Assembly: GCA_902787715.1 (NCBI GenBank)
Contig: CADAHQ010000016.1
Coordinates: 19,126 to 83,125 of the forward strand
DNA length: 64,000 nucleotides
Direction: 5' to 3'
From: an uncultured Lachnospiraceae bacterium
GTDB taxonomy: Bacteria > Bacillota > Clostridia > Lachnospirales > Lachnospiraceae
Shown here: piece by piece, positions 43,560-52,186 of the stretch
Numbering within the stretch: the first letter of the stretch is position 1
How the letters are laid out: every line of letters starts with the position of its first letter
Program-made: the position numbers and the translations under genes
Notes under the pieces: model-generated
Told to the model about the DNA's origin: nothing
The model's input: only the letters and a program-made list of their open reading frames with translations
Database searches by the model: none

Positions 43560-44489
43560 ATGAAACGCCTGTTGCTGTTAACACTGATGCTTGCGGCAAT
43601 CCTGTTCACGGGATGCGGGAAGCAGACTGAAAAGAAGATTACCTTTTCCGACACGGGGATTCAGTCCGATGTGATTGGGGTCGCCATCAACGGCACCACG
43701 CTCACCATCCGGGCCGCCGGAACCTACGTGCTGACCGGCTCCTGCAAGGACGGCAACATCATCATCGACGCGCCGAACGGAAAGTCCGTGAACCTGGTGC
43801 TCGACAACTTAAGCCTCACCTGCACCACCACCGCGCCGATCCACGTCAAGGACTGCCCGCTGCTGGCGATCACCATCGCGGAGCGTTCGCAGAACATCAT
43901 CACCGACCGCCACACCTACAGCGAGATGCTCTCGCAGGACGGCCAGGCCAAGGATGCGTCGGAGCTTGAGGAAATTCCCAACGCAGCGGTTTTCTCCAAA
44001 TGCCCCCTCTTAATTCGCGGCGAGGGCGAAGGCCAGCTGGTGATTAACGCGGATTGCTACAACGGCATCACCACAAGCGACACCCTCAACATCGAGGGCG
44101 GCGTACTGAATATCACAGCGAAGAACAACGCCCTGCGCGGGAAGGATTTTGTGTCCATCAGCGGCGGAGTCATCACCATCAAGGCCGACAACGACGGCAT
44201 CAAGTCCACCAACACGGAAAATGCGGGTCTCGGCTACATCACCATCAAGGGCGGCGTCATCAACATCCAGGCGGATGACGAAGGCATCTACGCACCGCGC
44301 TCCGTCAACTTCACGGGCGGCACCGTCACCATCAAGTCGAAAAATACATCCATCAAGACGGAGGGCACCGTAAACTTCGACGCCGGCATCATCACCGTCA
44401 CCTCGAAGAAGGACGAGCCGGTCATGGCGGACAAGCAGCTGCACAAGTCCGACGCACTCGTAACCGTAAACGGCAAGGTGCTTGAGTAA
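43560..44489 (+). CDS. lipoprotein with parallel beta-helix carbohydrate-binding-like domain (DUF4353 type)
   Basis: 309 residues. Lipoprotein signal: LLLLTLMLAAILFTGCGK with the lipobox FTGC at about residues 16-19. The mature protein is a series of beta-helix rungs with recurring GG-V-I-T-I-K-A-D-N-D-G-I-K units (for example GGVLNITAKNNALRG, GGVITIKADNDGIKS, GGVINIQADDEGIYA, GGTVTIKSKNTSIKT), typical of the DUF4353 carbohydrate-binding-like proteins of Firmicutes. Likely faces the outside of the membrane. GGGGGAGGG precedes the ATG. Single-gene transcript with its own promoter and terminator. Confidence 0.88.
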   Translation: MKRLLLLTLMLAAILFTGCGKQTEKKITFSDTGIQSDVIGVAINGTTLTIRAAGTYVLTGSCKDGNIIIDAPNGKSVNLVLDNLSLTCTTTAPIHVKDCPLLAITIAERSQNIITDRHTYSEMLSQDGQAKDASELEEIPNAAVFSKCPLLIRGEGEGQLVINADCYNGITTSDTLNIEGGVLNITAKNNALRGKDFVSISGGVITIKADNDGIKSTNTENAGLGYITIKGGVINIQADDEGIYAPRSVNFTGGTVTIKSKNTSIKTEGTVNFDAGIITVTSKKDEPVMADKQLHKSDALVTVNGKVLE

Positions 44490-44517
44490 GTTTCAAAAAC
44501 GAAAACAGGAAATAAAT

Positions 44518-44549
44518 CGGCGGGGATTTCAATCAATCGGTCCCCGCCG
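44518..44549 (+). terminator. terminator between convergent genes
   Basis: CGGCGGGGA and TCCCCGCCG enclose 14 bases, followed by TTACTGTTTCTT. It lies between the lipoprotein gene (plus) and the kinase-like gene (minus). Confidence 0.8.
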
Positions 44550-44596
44550 TTACTGTTTCTTCGGTTGTCCTTTGTGTCGTCAGGCGATTACTGCGA

Positions 44597-45208
44597 TTAC
44601 TGTAACTCCTGAATAATCGCATAAAGAACGTCCACGCAGCCGTCCAGGCCGCAGGTACTGGAGTTTAAGGTGATGTCATAGTTCTGTGTCTTGCCCCACT
44701 CCGCGTCGGTATAGTAGCGGTAGTGGTTGGCTCTCGCCTTGTCCTTCTTACGAAGGCTCTTCTCCACGCCGTCACGGTCGAAACCGTAGTCGTTCACGGC
44801 GCGCTCAATCTTATCCTCAAGCTTGGCGTGAATGAAAACATGCAGCGCGTCGTCCCGGTCCTTCAGGATGTAATCCGCACAGCGGCCGACGATAACGCAG
44901 TTCTCCTTCTCCGCAATCTCCTTGATGATATCGCTCTGTACGACATAGAGCTGATCCTGCAGCGGCAGCACATGCCCGCCGAACACCTGTCCCGCATAGG
45001 TCATGTTGCTTGCAATGTTGAACAAAAGGCTACCCGTGATGTGCTCGCCCTGCTCCTCGATAAATTCCTTCGCAAGGCCGCTCTCCTTCGCGACGCGGTC
45101 AATCAATTCCTTGTCATAGAAATTGTATCCCAATCTCTCCGCAAGCTTACGTCCGATGGTTCTTCCGCCGCTGCCGCACTCACGGCTTATGGTGATGATT
45201 CTCTTCAT
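44597..45208 (-). CDS. cytidylate kinase-like protein
   Basis: 203 residues. MKRIITISRECGSGGRTIGRKLAERLGYNFYDKELIDRVA is the N-terminus of the cytidylate_kin2-type family: a P-loop NTPase with the variant loop GSGGRTIG. ENCVIVGRCADYIL and RANHYRYYTDAEWGKTQNYDITLNSSTCG are the other conserved blocks. The true phosphoryl acceptor of these stand-alone proteins is not settled. It is separated from the tad locus by 134 bases. Confidence 0.9.
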   Translation of the reverse strand: MKRIITISRECGSGGRTIGRKLAERLGYNFYDKELIDRVAKESGLAKEFIEEQGEHITGSLLFNIASNMTYAGQVFGGHVLPLQDQLYVVQSDIIKEIAEKENCVIVGRCADYILKDRDDALHVFIHAKLEDKIERAVNDYGFDRDGVEKSLRKKDKARANHYRYYTDAEWGKTQNYDITLNSSTCGLDGCVDVLYAIIQELQ

Positions 45209-45342
45209 ATGCGCTTCGCTGCGCGCCCCGAAACCCCTTACGATGCACGCAACTCCTCCTTCCCCGTTCGGTACCCTTATTTTACCGCAAAAACGAGGTT
45301 TTTGTCAATGAAGAATCCCTCATTCGCATCGCAAAAAGGACG

Positions 45343-46092
45343 TTATCGCATCGCCCAGGCAAGGGCCGTGAGCATCCCGATAATCACGGTGAGCCCGCCG
45401 AAGAAGGACAGCCACTTTCGCCGGAATGTTCCGCCGGATTCACCCGCGGCTGCGGCATCCGAAGCCGTTGCGCAATCCAGAACCGCTGCCGGTTCCCCCG
45501 CATACGGAACGGATCCGGACATCTCCCGCGAGGGAAGCCCCGGGACATCACTGCCGGAAACCGCCGTCAGCATGCGCTGCATGTTGCTTCCGCTCTCGTG
45601 GCTTAAGACATGGAATGCGTACCCGCTGTAAACCGCCTGGGCATCCTGCGCATCCAGATACCCGAGAAGCCAGTCGGAGAGCTCCCTCATCTGGTCCGGA
45701 AGCGGCTTTTCATACTCCGGGCAGTACACAAGCACAGGTTCCCCGCTCTGTTGCGAGAGGAACAGACAATCCGGCCGGAGGACAAAACTCTCCTCCCGGA
45801 GAAGATACCGTCTTCCCTCGGCAATCCGGTAAAACAAAAGCGACATCAGGCGCCGAAACTCCTCTCCGGACAGTTTTTGCCCAAGAAGGCTCTCCCGCAA
45901 CGACCGGCAGCCGTCGATGCGGTACTGCCGCATCTTCTCCCCCGCAAGGATCATCGTGCGCATTCCGGCGATCCCCGGAATCTCATTGTGGGCAAGCATC
46001 TCCTCCTCAAAGGATTCCCCCTCGGGCAACTGATGCAGCACAAGAAAACTTCCCTCCAGGGAATCAACCCTCTCCGCCAAAATCTCATACAT
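45343..46092 (-). CDS. DUF6382-type protein, last gene of the tad locus
   Basis: 249 residues. The N-terminal 160 residues (LEGSFLVLHQLPEGESFEEEMLAHNEIPGIA, LLFYRIAEGRRYLLREESFVLRPDCLFL) match the DUF6382 proteins that end many Firmicute tad clusters and usually continue into an FHA phosphopeptide-binding domain. Here no FHA domain follows; instead a Ser/Ala-rich linker and a single C-terminal membrane helix (WLSFFGGLTVIIGMLTALAWAM). Ends the run of co-oriented pilus genes, 50 bases after the TadE-like gene. Confidence 0.75.
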   Translation of the reverse strand: MYEILAERVDSLEGSFLVLHQLPEGESFEEEMLAHNEIPGIAGMRTMILAGEKMRQYRIDGCRSLRESLLGQKLSGEEFRRLMSLLFYRIAEGRRYLLREESFVLRPDCLFLSQQSGEPVLVYCPEYEKPLPDQMRELSDWLLGYLDAQDAQAVYSGYAFHVLSHESGSNMQRMLTAVSGSDVPGLPSREMSGSVPYAGEPAAVLDCATASDAAAAGESGGTFRRKWLSFFGGLTVIIGMLTALAWAMR

Positions 46093-46142
46093 CGTCGTAA
46101 TCTCCTCATCCCAGTCTGTTTTGCCGTTCGCTCATCCGCCGG

Positions 46143-46736
46143 TCAGCGGAGCCGGTTCACCAGCTCGCTCAGGGTTTCAAACACTTTCTTAACCCCGACA
46201 ATCTGACTCCCGGTGTCCATCACGGCTGCGTATACGCGGGCGGTTCTCTTCGTGTCCCGGCAGGTCACTTCCCGGACGACCTCCTCTGAAAACCACTGCC
46301 GTGTCACCAGACTCCCGAGCAACGACACCCCAGAGTCCGCCTTCAGCTTAAGGCGCACCGTGACAACCCCGCCGCTTATGCGCACGCTTGCATCCTGCGC
46401 GCGGCAGATCCAGAACCGGTTCTCTAAGAGCTCCGTAAGTCTTCCCGTCATCTCCGCTGCATCCGCACTGTCGGTATTGCCGAACCACCGTGCAAAGAAG
46501 GACTGCGTAAACTTGCGCTCATACCGGGTCACGCCGGTCACCGGGTCCTCATCGTTTAGGACGAGCGCCCGCGTCTCCTCCGCAATCCGCGAAGCCAACT
46601 CCCCCGCGACGGAAACATCGCGGAGGAACAATGTCATATCAATCAGCAGCACGACAATCATCGTAATAAAAGGCACGACAAATGCCGCCTCTACCGTGAA
46701 CGATGCCGCAACTGCATTTTCCCGATTTTCTCTCAT
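46143..46736 (-). CDS. TadE/F-like pseudopilin
   Basis: 197 residues. Starts MRENRENAVAASFTVEAAFVVPFITMIVVLLIDMTLF: the AASFTVEAAFVVPF motif followed by a membrane helix is diagnostic of TadE-like minor pilins. The exported rest is alpha/beta without cysteine clusters. The ATG at 46736 follows AAAGGAG; the frame extends to 47174 across the peptidase gene on the wrong start and is not used. Probably processed by the peptidase encoded at 46793. Confidence 0.85.
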   Translation of the reverse strand: MRENRENAVAASFTVEAAFVVPFITMIVVLLIDMTLFLRDVSVAGELASRIAEETRALVLNDEDPVTGVTRYERKFTQSFFARWFGNTDSADAAEMTGRLTELLENRFWICRAQDASVRISGGVVTVRLKLKADSGVSLLGSLVTRQWFSEEVVREVTCRDTKRTARVYAAVMDTGSQIVGVKKVFETLSELVNRLR

Positions 46737-46792
46737 CTCCGAATCTCCTTTGCGACGTTTCAAAAGCCTGATTACCGGTGCACGGACATCCC

Positions 46793-47266
46793 TCAAAGAA
46801 GAAGGCAAACCGTAAGCACGCCGGTGCCTAACGCCGCGAAAGGGTAAAACGGAAGCGCATACTTCCTCCCCTTTCGCAGTACCGTCAGGCAAAAGAGGCC
46901 CACCATAAATACGCCGAGATACCAAAGAAGCATCAAAAAGAACAAAAGCCGCACGCCCAGCCCCCAGCCGTAAAAAAGAATCAGCACCGAGTCCCCGACG
47001 CCCATCCCCTTTTTCAACAGCGAGAGAACCAGCAACACGACACCGGGAACAATTCCCGCGAGGCGCAAAAGAAACGGAATCCCTGTGGGAAGAATCGTGC
47101 TCCCGTCGGAGCCTTGAAACAGGCAGAGTGCCACCGCAATCGTCACGGCGCTCCCGCCGACGGTGAGAAGCCACCGCGGAACAGTTTTGCTTCGAACGTC
47201 AAAAAATGCTCCTACCAGACTGATGCTCCCTAAGATTCCCAATATGATCCAGTCGCCCGATTTCAT
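46793..47266 (-). CDS. type IV prepilin peptidase (A24, TadV/CpaA type)
   Basis: 157 residues, about five membrane segments. The two catalytic aspartates lie in GAFFDVRSKTVPRWLL (helix 1 end) and GMGVGDSVLILFYG (the GxGD motif). Stand-alone A24 peptidases of this size belong to tad loci and cleave the leader of the Flp pilin and pseudopilins. 19 bases after the TadE-like gene at 47286. Confidence 0.9.
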   Translation of the reverse strand: MKSGDWIILGILGSISLVGAFFDVRSKTVPRWLLTVGGSAVTIAVALCLFQGSDGSTILPTGIPFLLRLAGIVPGVVLLVLSLLKKGMGVGDSVLILFYGWGLGVRLLFFLMLLWYLGVFMVGLFCLTVLRKGRKYALPFYPFAALGTGVLTVCLLL

Positions 47267-47285
47267 ACGCTATCCTCCTGTTGTC

Positions 47286-48185
47286 TCAATCGTCTTCCTC
47301 CTTGCGGCCGCATTTGCTGCAGGGCCGAAGTCCCTGCTCCTGCGCCTCCGAAAGCGTCATGCTCTGGTAGGAGCGCCGCAGTTCGCCGCAGGAGATCGTC
47401 GTGTGGTACCGGTTCCCGTAATCGGTAAGGAACACGGTCTCCCCCACGGGTAGATGATCACAGTACTTGCAGGGACGGTATTTTTCGCCGTCCTTGTTGC
47501 GCTGCTTTCCGATATCCCCGTACGCCACCTGCCGGATTACCAGTTTCAGGTAAGTGCAGTTCGCGGAGCGGTGATATACCGTCCCGTTCGCTGCCACGAA
47601 AACCTTCTCCTCGTCCTCTTCTTCCTCATCTTCGCCCGGATTGCTCACCTCGCGGTCCCGTCCGTGAAAGCTGCACGCTTCCACCCGTTGCACCACCGGA
47701 ATCGAGCCGATTTGAAAGCCGTTTCCGATGACGGAAAACCGGTAGGAAACCAGCAGGGAAACCCTGCCGTCATCGTCAAAAAGCGCGCTTCCGGACGTAC
47801 TGACTCCGGAGGCTCCTCCGCGAATCCAATCGATCCACGAAGCATTTTGAATCTTCCCGCGGAGAAGGTATCCGAGAAATGCCTGGGAGCCCACTCTTCC
47901 GATTGCCTTGTCAATCCCGAGCTTCGCCAGCCAGTCCTCGGACTCCTCTGCGGTCATAGAGGAAAGCTTTGAGTACACGGTTCCGTATTCCGCAACCTCG
48001 CGGACCACTGAGGTCATCGCCGATTGCATGTCCGCCTGTACGCGGAGAAAGAGAAACATCTGCAGAAACAGGTAGATTGCCAGGAACACCACCGGCACGC
48101 AAAATGCCGCCTCCACCGTGAGCGATGCTGGCATCGTTCTGATGCCTTCGGCGTTTCGTCCCGCTTTGTCCGGACGCTCTCCCAT
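47286..48185 (-). CDS. TadE-like pseudopilin with two C-terminal Cys/His clusters
   Basis: 299 residues. MPASLTVEAAFCVPVVFLAIYLFLQMFLFL is a TadE-like N-terminus with membrane helix. After about 190 residues and an acidic linker (GEDEEEEDEE) come two similar modules: VYHRSANCTYLK ... RPCKYCD and YHTTISCGELRR ... RPCSKCG. Each is H-x5-C then C-x2-C, resembling a metal-binding or disulfide-forming knuckle. Such tails are not part of ordinary TadE. AAGGAGG precedes the ATG. The exported part may bind metal or stabilise the pilus. Confidence 0.8.
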   Translation of the reverse strand: MGERPDKAGRNAEGIRTMPASLTVEAAFCVPVVFLAIYLFLQMFLFLRVQADMQSAMTSVVREVAEYGTVYSKLSSMTAEESEDWLAKLGIDKAIGRVGSQAFLGYLLRGKIQNASWIDWIRGGASGVSTSGSALFDDDGRVSLLVSYRFSVIGNGFQIGSIPVVQRVEACSFHGRDREVSNPGEDEEEEDEEKVFVAANGTVYHRSANCTYLKLVIRQVAYGDIGKQRNKDGEKYRPCKYCDHLPVGETVFLTDYGNRYHTTISCGELRRSYQSMTLSEAQEQGLRPCSKCGRKEEDD

Positions 48186-48205
48186 ACTGCCTCCTTCTTC
48201 CCCTT

Positions 48206-48281
48206 TGACAGCTATCCCGGAGGTACCCCCGGAGAAAGTGTTGAAGATTTTTAAAAAAGTAACCTATCGGAATAGCTGTCA
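48206..48281 (-). repeat. inverted repeat between two pilus genes
   Basis: TGACAGCTAT (48206-48215) and ATAGCTGTCA (48272-48281) are exact arms, extending to about 13 of 14 pairs, with a GGTACC-centred inner stem. It lies between the DUF5702/TadG-like gene and the TadE-like gene and could attenuate transcription inside the operon. Confidence 0.6.
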
Positions 48282-48296
48282 GAGAGGAGCGCCTCC

Positions 48297-50540
48297 TCAA
48301 TAGGACACGGCGCATTTCTCTGTAATCTCATAAGCGCTGCCCCGCTCCGGCAGAAGTGTGCCCGGGGCGATGTCGGTGTACAGCGAAGGGCACAGCACCG
48401 TCATAGTTGCTTCAAAACCGTAAACGCAGTCCCGAAGCCGGAATTGATAATCGTACTTCGCCTGCAGGTTGATCTGGATGATGTCAAGCCCCCGCATCGT
48501 CAGCGTGTCCGAATCCGTGAACAGCATCAACAGCATCAGATAGTGCGAATACCCGAGGCAGAGTCCTCCCGGTGATTTATAAGCCTGTGCCGCCGCAATC
48601 CGCTTGGATTTGGTCATGGTAAATGCATCCGACAGCGACAATTGAAAGCTGCCGGAAGTCACAAGAACCGGGACAGATCGGCCGCGGATGATTTCGGCGG
48701 TTTCCAGATAGGCATTCTGAATCGCCCAAACCACCAGAATCAGATACTGTGCAATCTTAATCAGCACGGGAAGCGGCATCACGGAAAGAATCTCCGTGGC
48801 GACCACAAGAGCCTCCGCCTTCTTCGCTGCATCCGAGAACACGTGGACCAGATTCATAATCACACGAAGCCCGAGAATGCTTTTCGTCGCGGATTTTTGA
48901 TTCTGCGAATCCTTCGTATTGCCGTACAAAAGATACTCCTGCTCGTACTTTAAAACCCCTGCGGCATCCGCATCGGAGTAGTCGCTCATATGGGTCGTCA
49001 GATACGAGATCAGCAGAATTTTCTCCGAAAGTGCGACCACACCGTCCGCAAGCCGGTCTAAAAGACGCCCGAACAAATTGCCGTCCAGAACGCCGGACAG
49101 AAACTCCGCATCCAGCTCCCCTTCCGTCGAAAGCCCGGGAATCGCATACAGTGATTCAATGCTTCCGTACGCCGAGGAGGACGGTTTTCCGGTCACCCAG
49201 AAAATCGAGTCGTCCGAGAGGGAAATGTCATCCCCGTATACCCCGCCGACGATACCGTTGGTGATGACGTCCTTAACCGTCTTCCAAAGGGAAAACGTTT
49301 CCAGCGAAGACTTCTTCACCGTGGAATAATCAATCTCCAGGTAGTCCAGCCGGTAGCCGTCAAACATCTCGGGCAACGAGCCGTACATGATCTTCCAGTC
49401 CAAAAGCTTTATCGGGACATCCCGCATCTTTTCACTCACCGCGCGAAGAATCTCCCGGTTCGAAAGAAGCGTATCCCGCATCTCCCGGAAATGGTACACT
49501 TTGCCGTTCTCGCCTTCGCCGATGTACTTTTTCATGGTCTTAAGGCCCTCATGCATCGTCTCGACAAATTCATCCTCCAAAAGCGGTGCTACCGTGTCCA
49601 GATACTCCTCGAACTCAAGGATGAGAGGCCGGTACGTCTCCTGGAGGCGGATGAGGTCACCGAGCAGGGAAATCGCCTCGTCCGTGGGTTTCAACGCATC
49701 CAAAACAGCGCCGTACGCTCTGGCGTGGGCCATGCGCAGGGCTTCCCAATCCTTCTCGCTGCCGTCCGCAAATACTGCCGCCCGGATCTCCTCAACCTGC
49801 TGCCGAACATCGACATACCGGTTTTGAAGACATTGAAAAAACGTCTCGTTGTTCATGTGGACGGACCCTGCGGTAACCGCTCCGTCAACCACCCGTTTCA
49901 CAAACACCGGCTCCGGAACAATGCTTCCGTCGGGCTGCAGCTTCACGCCGCTTTTGTCCGTCGGAACACCGTCAAGCCATTTCATAAGTTCCAAAAGCTT
50001 CGTGTCCGTTTTGGAAAGTTCTCTTTCGATTCGTTGCTGGTATTCCAGCGCCTCCACCGAGGACTCGGAATCCCGAAGCAGCTTCACCGCCCGCAAGAGC
50101 ATCTCCGCAAGCTCCTGAACTCCCGAGACCGCACCCGCCTCAATCATCTGGTTCCGACAGATGGACGGGCCGCCCTCTAAAAGTCCCACGGAGCGGGTCA
50201 ATGCAATATCCGCAATCTCGTAGGCATAGCTGTAGCAGGAGCTTTTCTCCCCGGAATAGCCGGAGGGAACATCTGCCGTGGGCTGGGCCGCCGCCTCGGC
50301 GTAGCGGGTGAGCTCCTCGCGGATATCAACCTCGTAAAGACCGTACAGGCCGTATTCGTCGAACAGCGGAGCATAGTAGGCGCCGAGCACCGACTCCGCG
50401 CTGTTCTGAAGCGAGAGTCCCACCATCCCGACAGCGTTCTGCTGGCGCGCCGATTCCAGCCCGACCAGCACTAGCGACACCACAAGCAGAAAAACCACCG
50501 CCATCAGGACGGAGATGCTCCCGTCGTATTCCGATTTCAT
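48297..50540 (-). CDS. DUF5702/TadG-like pilus-associated protein
   Basis: 747 residues. MKSEYDGSISVLMAVVFLLVVSLVLVGLESARQQNAVGMVGLSLQNSAESVLGAYYAPLFDEYGLYGLY is the DUF5702 pattern: a TadG-like N-terminal membrane helix followed by a region of large exported helical domains; more coiled-coil-like helices and one hydrophobic stretch (PLPVLIKIAQYLILVVWAIQNAYL) are present. These large proteins sit in Clostridial tad loci with unknown role, possibly anchoring the pilus. ATG overlaps the pilin stop as ATGA. Confidence 0.85.
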   Translation of the reverse strand: MKSEYDGSISVLMAVVFLLVVSLVLVGLESARQQNAVGMVGLSLQNSAESVLGAYYAPLFDEYGLYGLYEVDIREELTRYAEAAAQPTADVPSGYSGEKSSCYSYAYEIADIALTRSVGLLEGGPSICRNQMIEAGAVSGVQELAEMLLRAVKLLRDSESSVEALEYQQRIERELSKTDTKLLELMKWLDGVPTDKSGVKLQPDGSIVPEPVFVKRVVDGAVTAGSVHMNNETFFQCLQNRYVDVRQQVEEIRAAVFADGSEKDWEALRMAHARAYGAVLDALKPTDEAISLLGDLIRLQETYRPLILEFEEYLDTVAPLLEDEFVETMHEGLKTMKKYIGEGENGKVYHFREMRDTLLSNREILRAVSEKMRDVPIKLLDWKIMYGSLPEMFDGYRLDYLEIDYSTVKKSSLETFSLWKTVKDVITNGIVGGVYGDDISLSDDSIFWVTGKPSSSAYGSIESLYAIPGLSTEGELDAEFLSGVLDGNLFGRLLDRLADGVVALSEKILLISYLTTHMSDYSDADAAGVLKYEQEYLLYGNTKDSQNQKSATKSILGLRVIMNLVHVFSDAAKKAEALVVATEILSVMPLPVLIKIAQYLILVVWAIQNAYLETAEIIRGRSVPVLVTSGSFQLSLSDAFTMTKSKRIAAAQAYKSPGGLCLGYSHYLMLLMLFTDSDTLTMRGLDIIQINLQAKYDYQFRLRDCVYGFEATMTVLCPSLYTDIAPGTLLPERGSAYEITEKCAVSY

Positions 50541-50734
50541 TTGACGATTGCCTCGGAATTGAGTTTGATGGAATCAAAGGCCGAGCTCACAATCGAAGAA
50601 ATCTCGTTTTTAAAGATCAAAACCAGTCCGATCAGGATGACAAGAATCAGGATGATTTCAACGACACCGATTCCGGACTGATCCTCCCGGAAGCAGTCCA
50701 TCACTTCTTTCACCTTGCCCCAAAAACGTTTCAT
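50537..50734 (-). CDS. Flp1-type major pilin
   Basis: 65 residues: MKRFWGKVKEVMDCFREDQSGIGVVEIILILVILIGLVLIFKNEISSIVSSAFDSIKLNSEAIVK. The GxGxVEIILILVILIGLVLIF segment with the cleavage-adjacent Gly and Glu5-like residue is the Flp pilin hallmark. Leader cleavage would fall before the GVVEII stretch (after the Gly at QSGIG). Prepilin peptidase encoded at 46793. A 97-base gap precedes it, the longest within the locus except at 48186. Confidence 0.92.
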   Translation of the reverse strand: MKRFWGKVKEVMDCFREDQSGIGVVEIILILVILIGLVLIFKNEISSIVSSAFDSIKLNSEAIVK

Positions 50735-50831
50735 ACCGTTCTCCTTTCCTCTGCGCCTTAGCGCAGTATTGCTTAGTATCCCCCGGGCTCCCGGCCTGCG
50801 CCACCGAAAAAGGGCGCAGCAAACGATCCCG

Positions 50832-52154
50832 TCACAGCGACAGGAATGCGGGAACCAGAATCATTGCGAGGATGATAATCAAAATCCCCGCCATCGGCAG
50901 CAACAGTTTCGTCCCGGCCTCCTCGCCGCGTTGCTTTGCCTGCTCCCGCCGGTCACAAAATGCCTCCGCAGCCTCCTTGCGAAGCAGCGGCAAAACCCCG
51001 GCGGAGCCTTTTGTCAGATTTTGCACAAGGACGGAGGCAAACCGCAGATACCGTATATTTCCGCATCGTCGCCCGAACTCCTCGTATGCGACCTCCTCCG
51101 AAACTCCCAGAGAAAGCCGGTTTTTCGTGTGAAGCATCTCCTCGTACACATAGGCCGGCTCGCTCCTGGCAGTGCGATGTCTTACGTAGTCCTCCGTGAT
51201 TCGCTCCCACGCCAGACGGATGGTGGATCCGGCCTCCATCAGAAGTGTCATCTTGCTGACCAGTTCCGGATAATCCCGAAGCATCTGCCGTTCCCGCTCC
51301 TTCCGGCGCTGTTTCCGCCTGCTGAAGCCCGTGAGAAACAGCACGATCCCGAAAAGCACCGTGTACACGCCGAACATCCAAGGAGAAAACCGCCGCTCCC
51401 GGTAGAATTCCACACCTTCGCCGCCAATCTGTTCCGGCAGATTGACGCTGTCGTCGTACGCCTGCTCCGAAAAGGCCTGCGCCAGTGTCTCCTCCAACAT
51501 CTTCCGGTCGGCGTCCGTCGTACCCTCCGGCAGACACACCCGGACCGGAATCTGCATCGTCGCCTCCCAATCGCCGTAAGTCATCAGCGCGGTAAGCACC
51601 ACAAGCTCCCCGTCCTCGCTGCAGTACTCGGGATGAACTCCCCCCGAGTAGTCCACAACACGGTAATCCGAAGTGCTCCATGCTATGGCAATCGGCGTCC
51701 CCGGAACGCGGTCCGGAAAGTAAAGAGGCTGTGTTACGAAGTCTGCGGAAGGATTTGCCGCGAGAACCCAGGAGAGCATTTTCTCCTCCGCTTCCGCCGC
51801 GCTTGCGCGCAGTTCCTCCGCAGACATCTGCTTCTCCGTCACCGGGACGGAAAGGGAAAACTGCTCTCCCCGGAACCGGGCATTCATGGTTGCAACACCG
51901 GTTCCGGACGCCGGACGCTCAATGGTCCGAAGCCTCGTTGCGGCAAATCCGCCCGCATGTGCGGACCAGAGTACCGCAACCGAAAGCCCCAGACAATACC
52001 GCTTCCAACGCGCGATGAGATATCCCGCGTACCACAGCCTCCGCCGGCCCGTGAACCGTTCCTTCACAGGGATCCGGCGCGAGAGATAAAAGCCGGCAAC
52101 AACGGCAGCAACCGTAAGCGCCAAAATCGCCCTCGCTGTCCATACACTCCTCAT
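50832..52154 (-). CDS. TadC-like platform protein with inserted exported domain
   Basis: 440 residues. The C-terminal half has the T2SSF/TadC helical domain (MLRDYPELVSKMTLLMEAGSTIRLAWERI ... YVYEEMLHTKNRLSLGVSEEVAYEEFGRRCGNIRYLRFASVLVQNLTKGSAGVLPLLRKEA) and two terminal membrane segments. The N-terminal half is unusual: two membrane helices flank a 190-residue extracytoplasmic domain (about residues 85-270) rich in beta strands. TadC is normally about 300 residues. The ATG at 52154 follows CGGAGGAACC. Confidence 0.82.
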   Translation of the reverse strand: MRSVWTARAILALTVAAVVAGFYLSRRIPVKERFTGRRRLWYAGYLIARWKRYCLGLSVAVLWSAHAGGFAATRLRTIERPASGTGVATMNARFRGEQFSLSVPVTEKQMSAEELRASAAEAEEKMLSWVLAANPSADFVTQPLYFPDRVPGTPIAIAWSTSDYRVVDYSGGVHPEYCSEDGELVVLTALMTYGDWEATMQIPVRVCLPEGTTDADRKMLEETLAQAFSEQAYDDSVNLPEQIGGEGVEFYRERRFSPWMFGVYTVLFGIVLFLTGFSRRKQRRKERERQMLRDYPELVSKMTLLMEAGSTIRLAWERITEDYVRHRTARSEPAYVYEEMLHTKNRLSLGVSEEVAYEEFGRRCGNIRYLRFASVLVQNLTKGSAGVLPLLRKEAAEAFCDRREQAKQRGEEAGTKLLLPMAGILIIILAMILVPAFLSL

Positions 52155-52186
52155 GGTTCCTCCGTTTCCGATGCCACGCCGTTGCA

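Noticed and set aside
46737-47174. N-terminal extension of the TadE-like gene across the prepilin peptidase
   Set aside because: The extension overlaps a well-supported peptidase gene in another frame, while AAAGGAG precedes the ATG at 46736.
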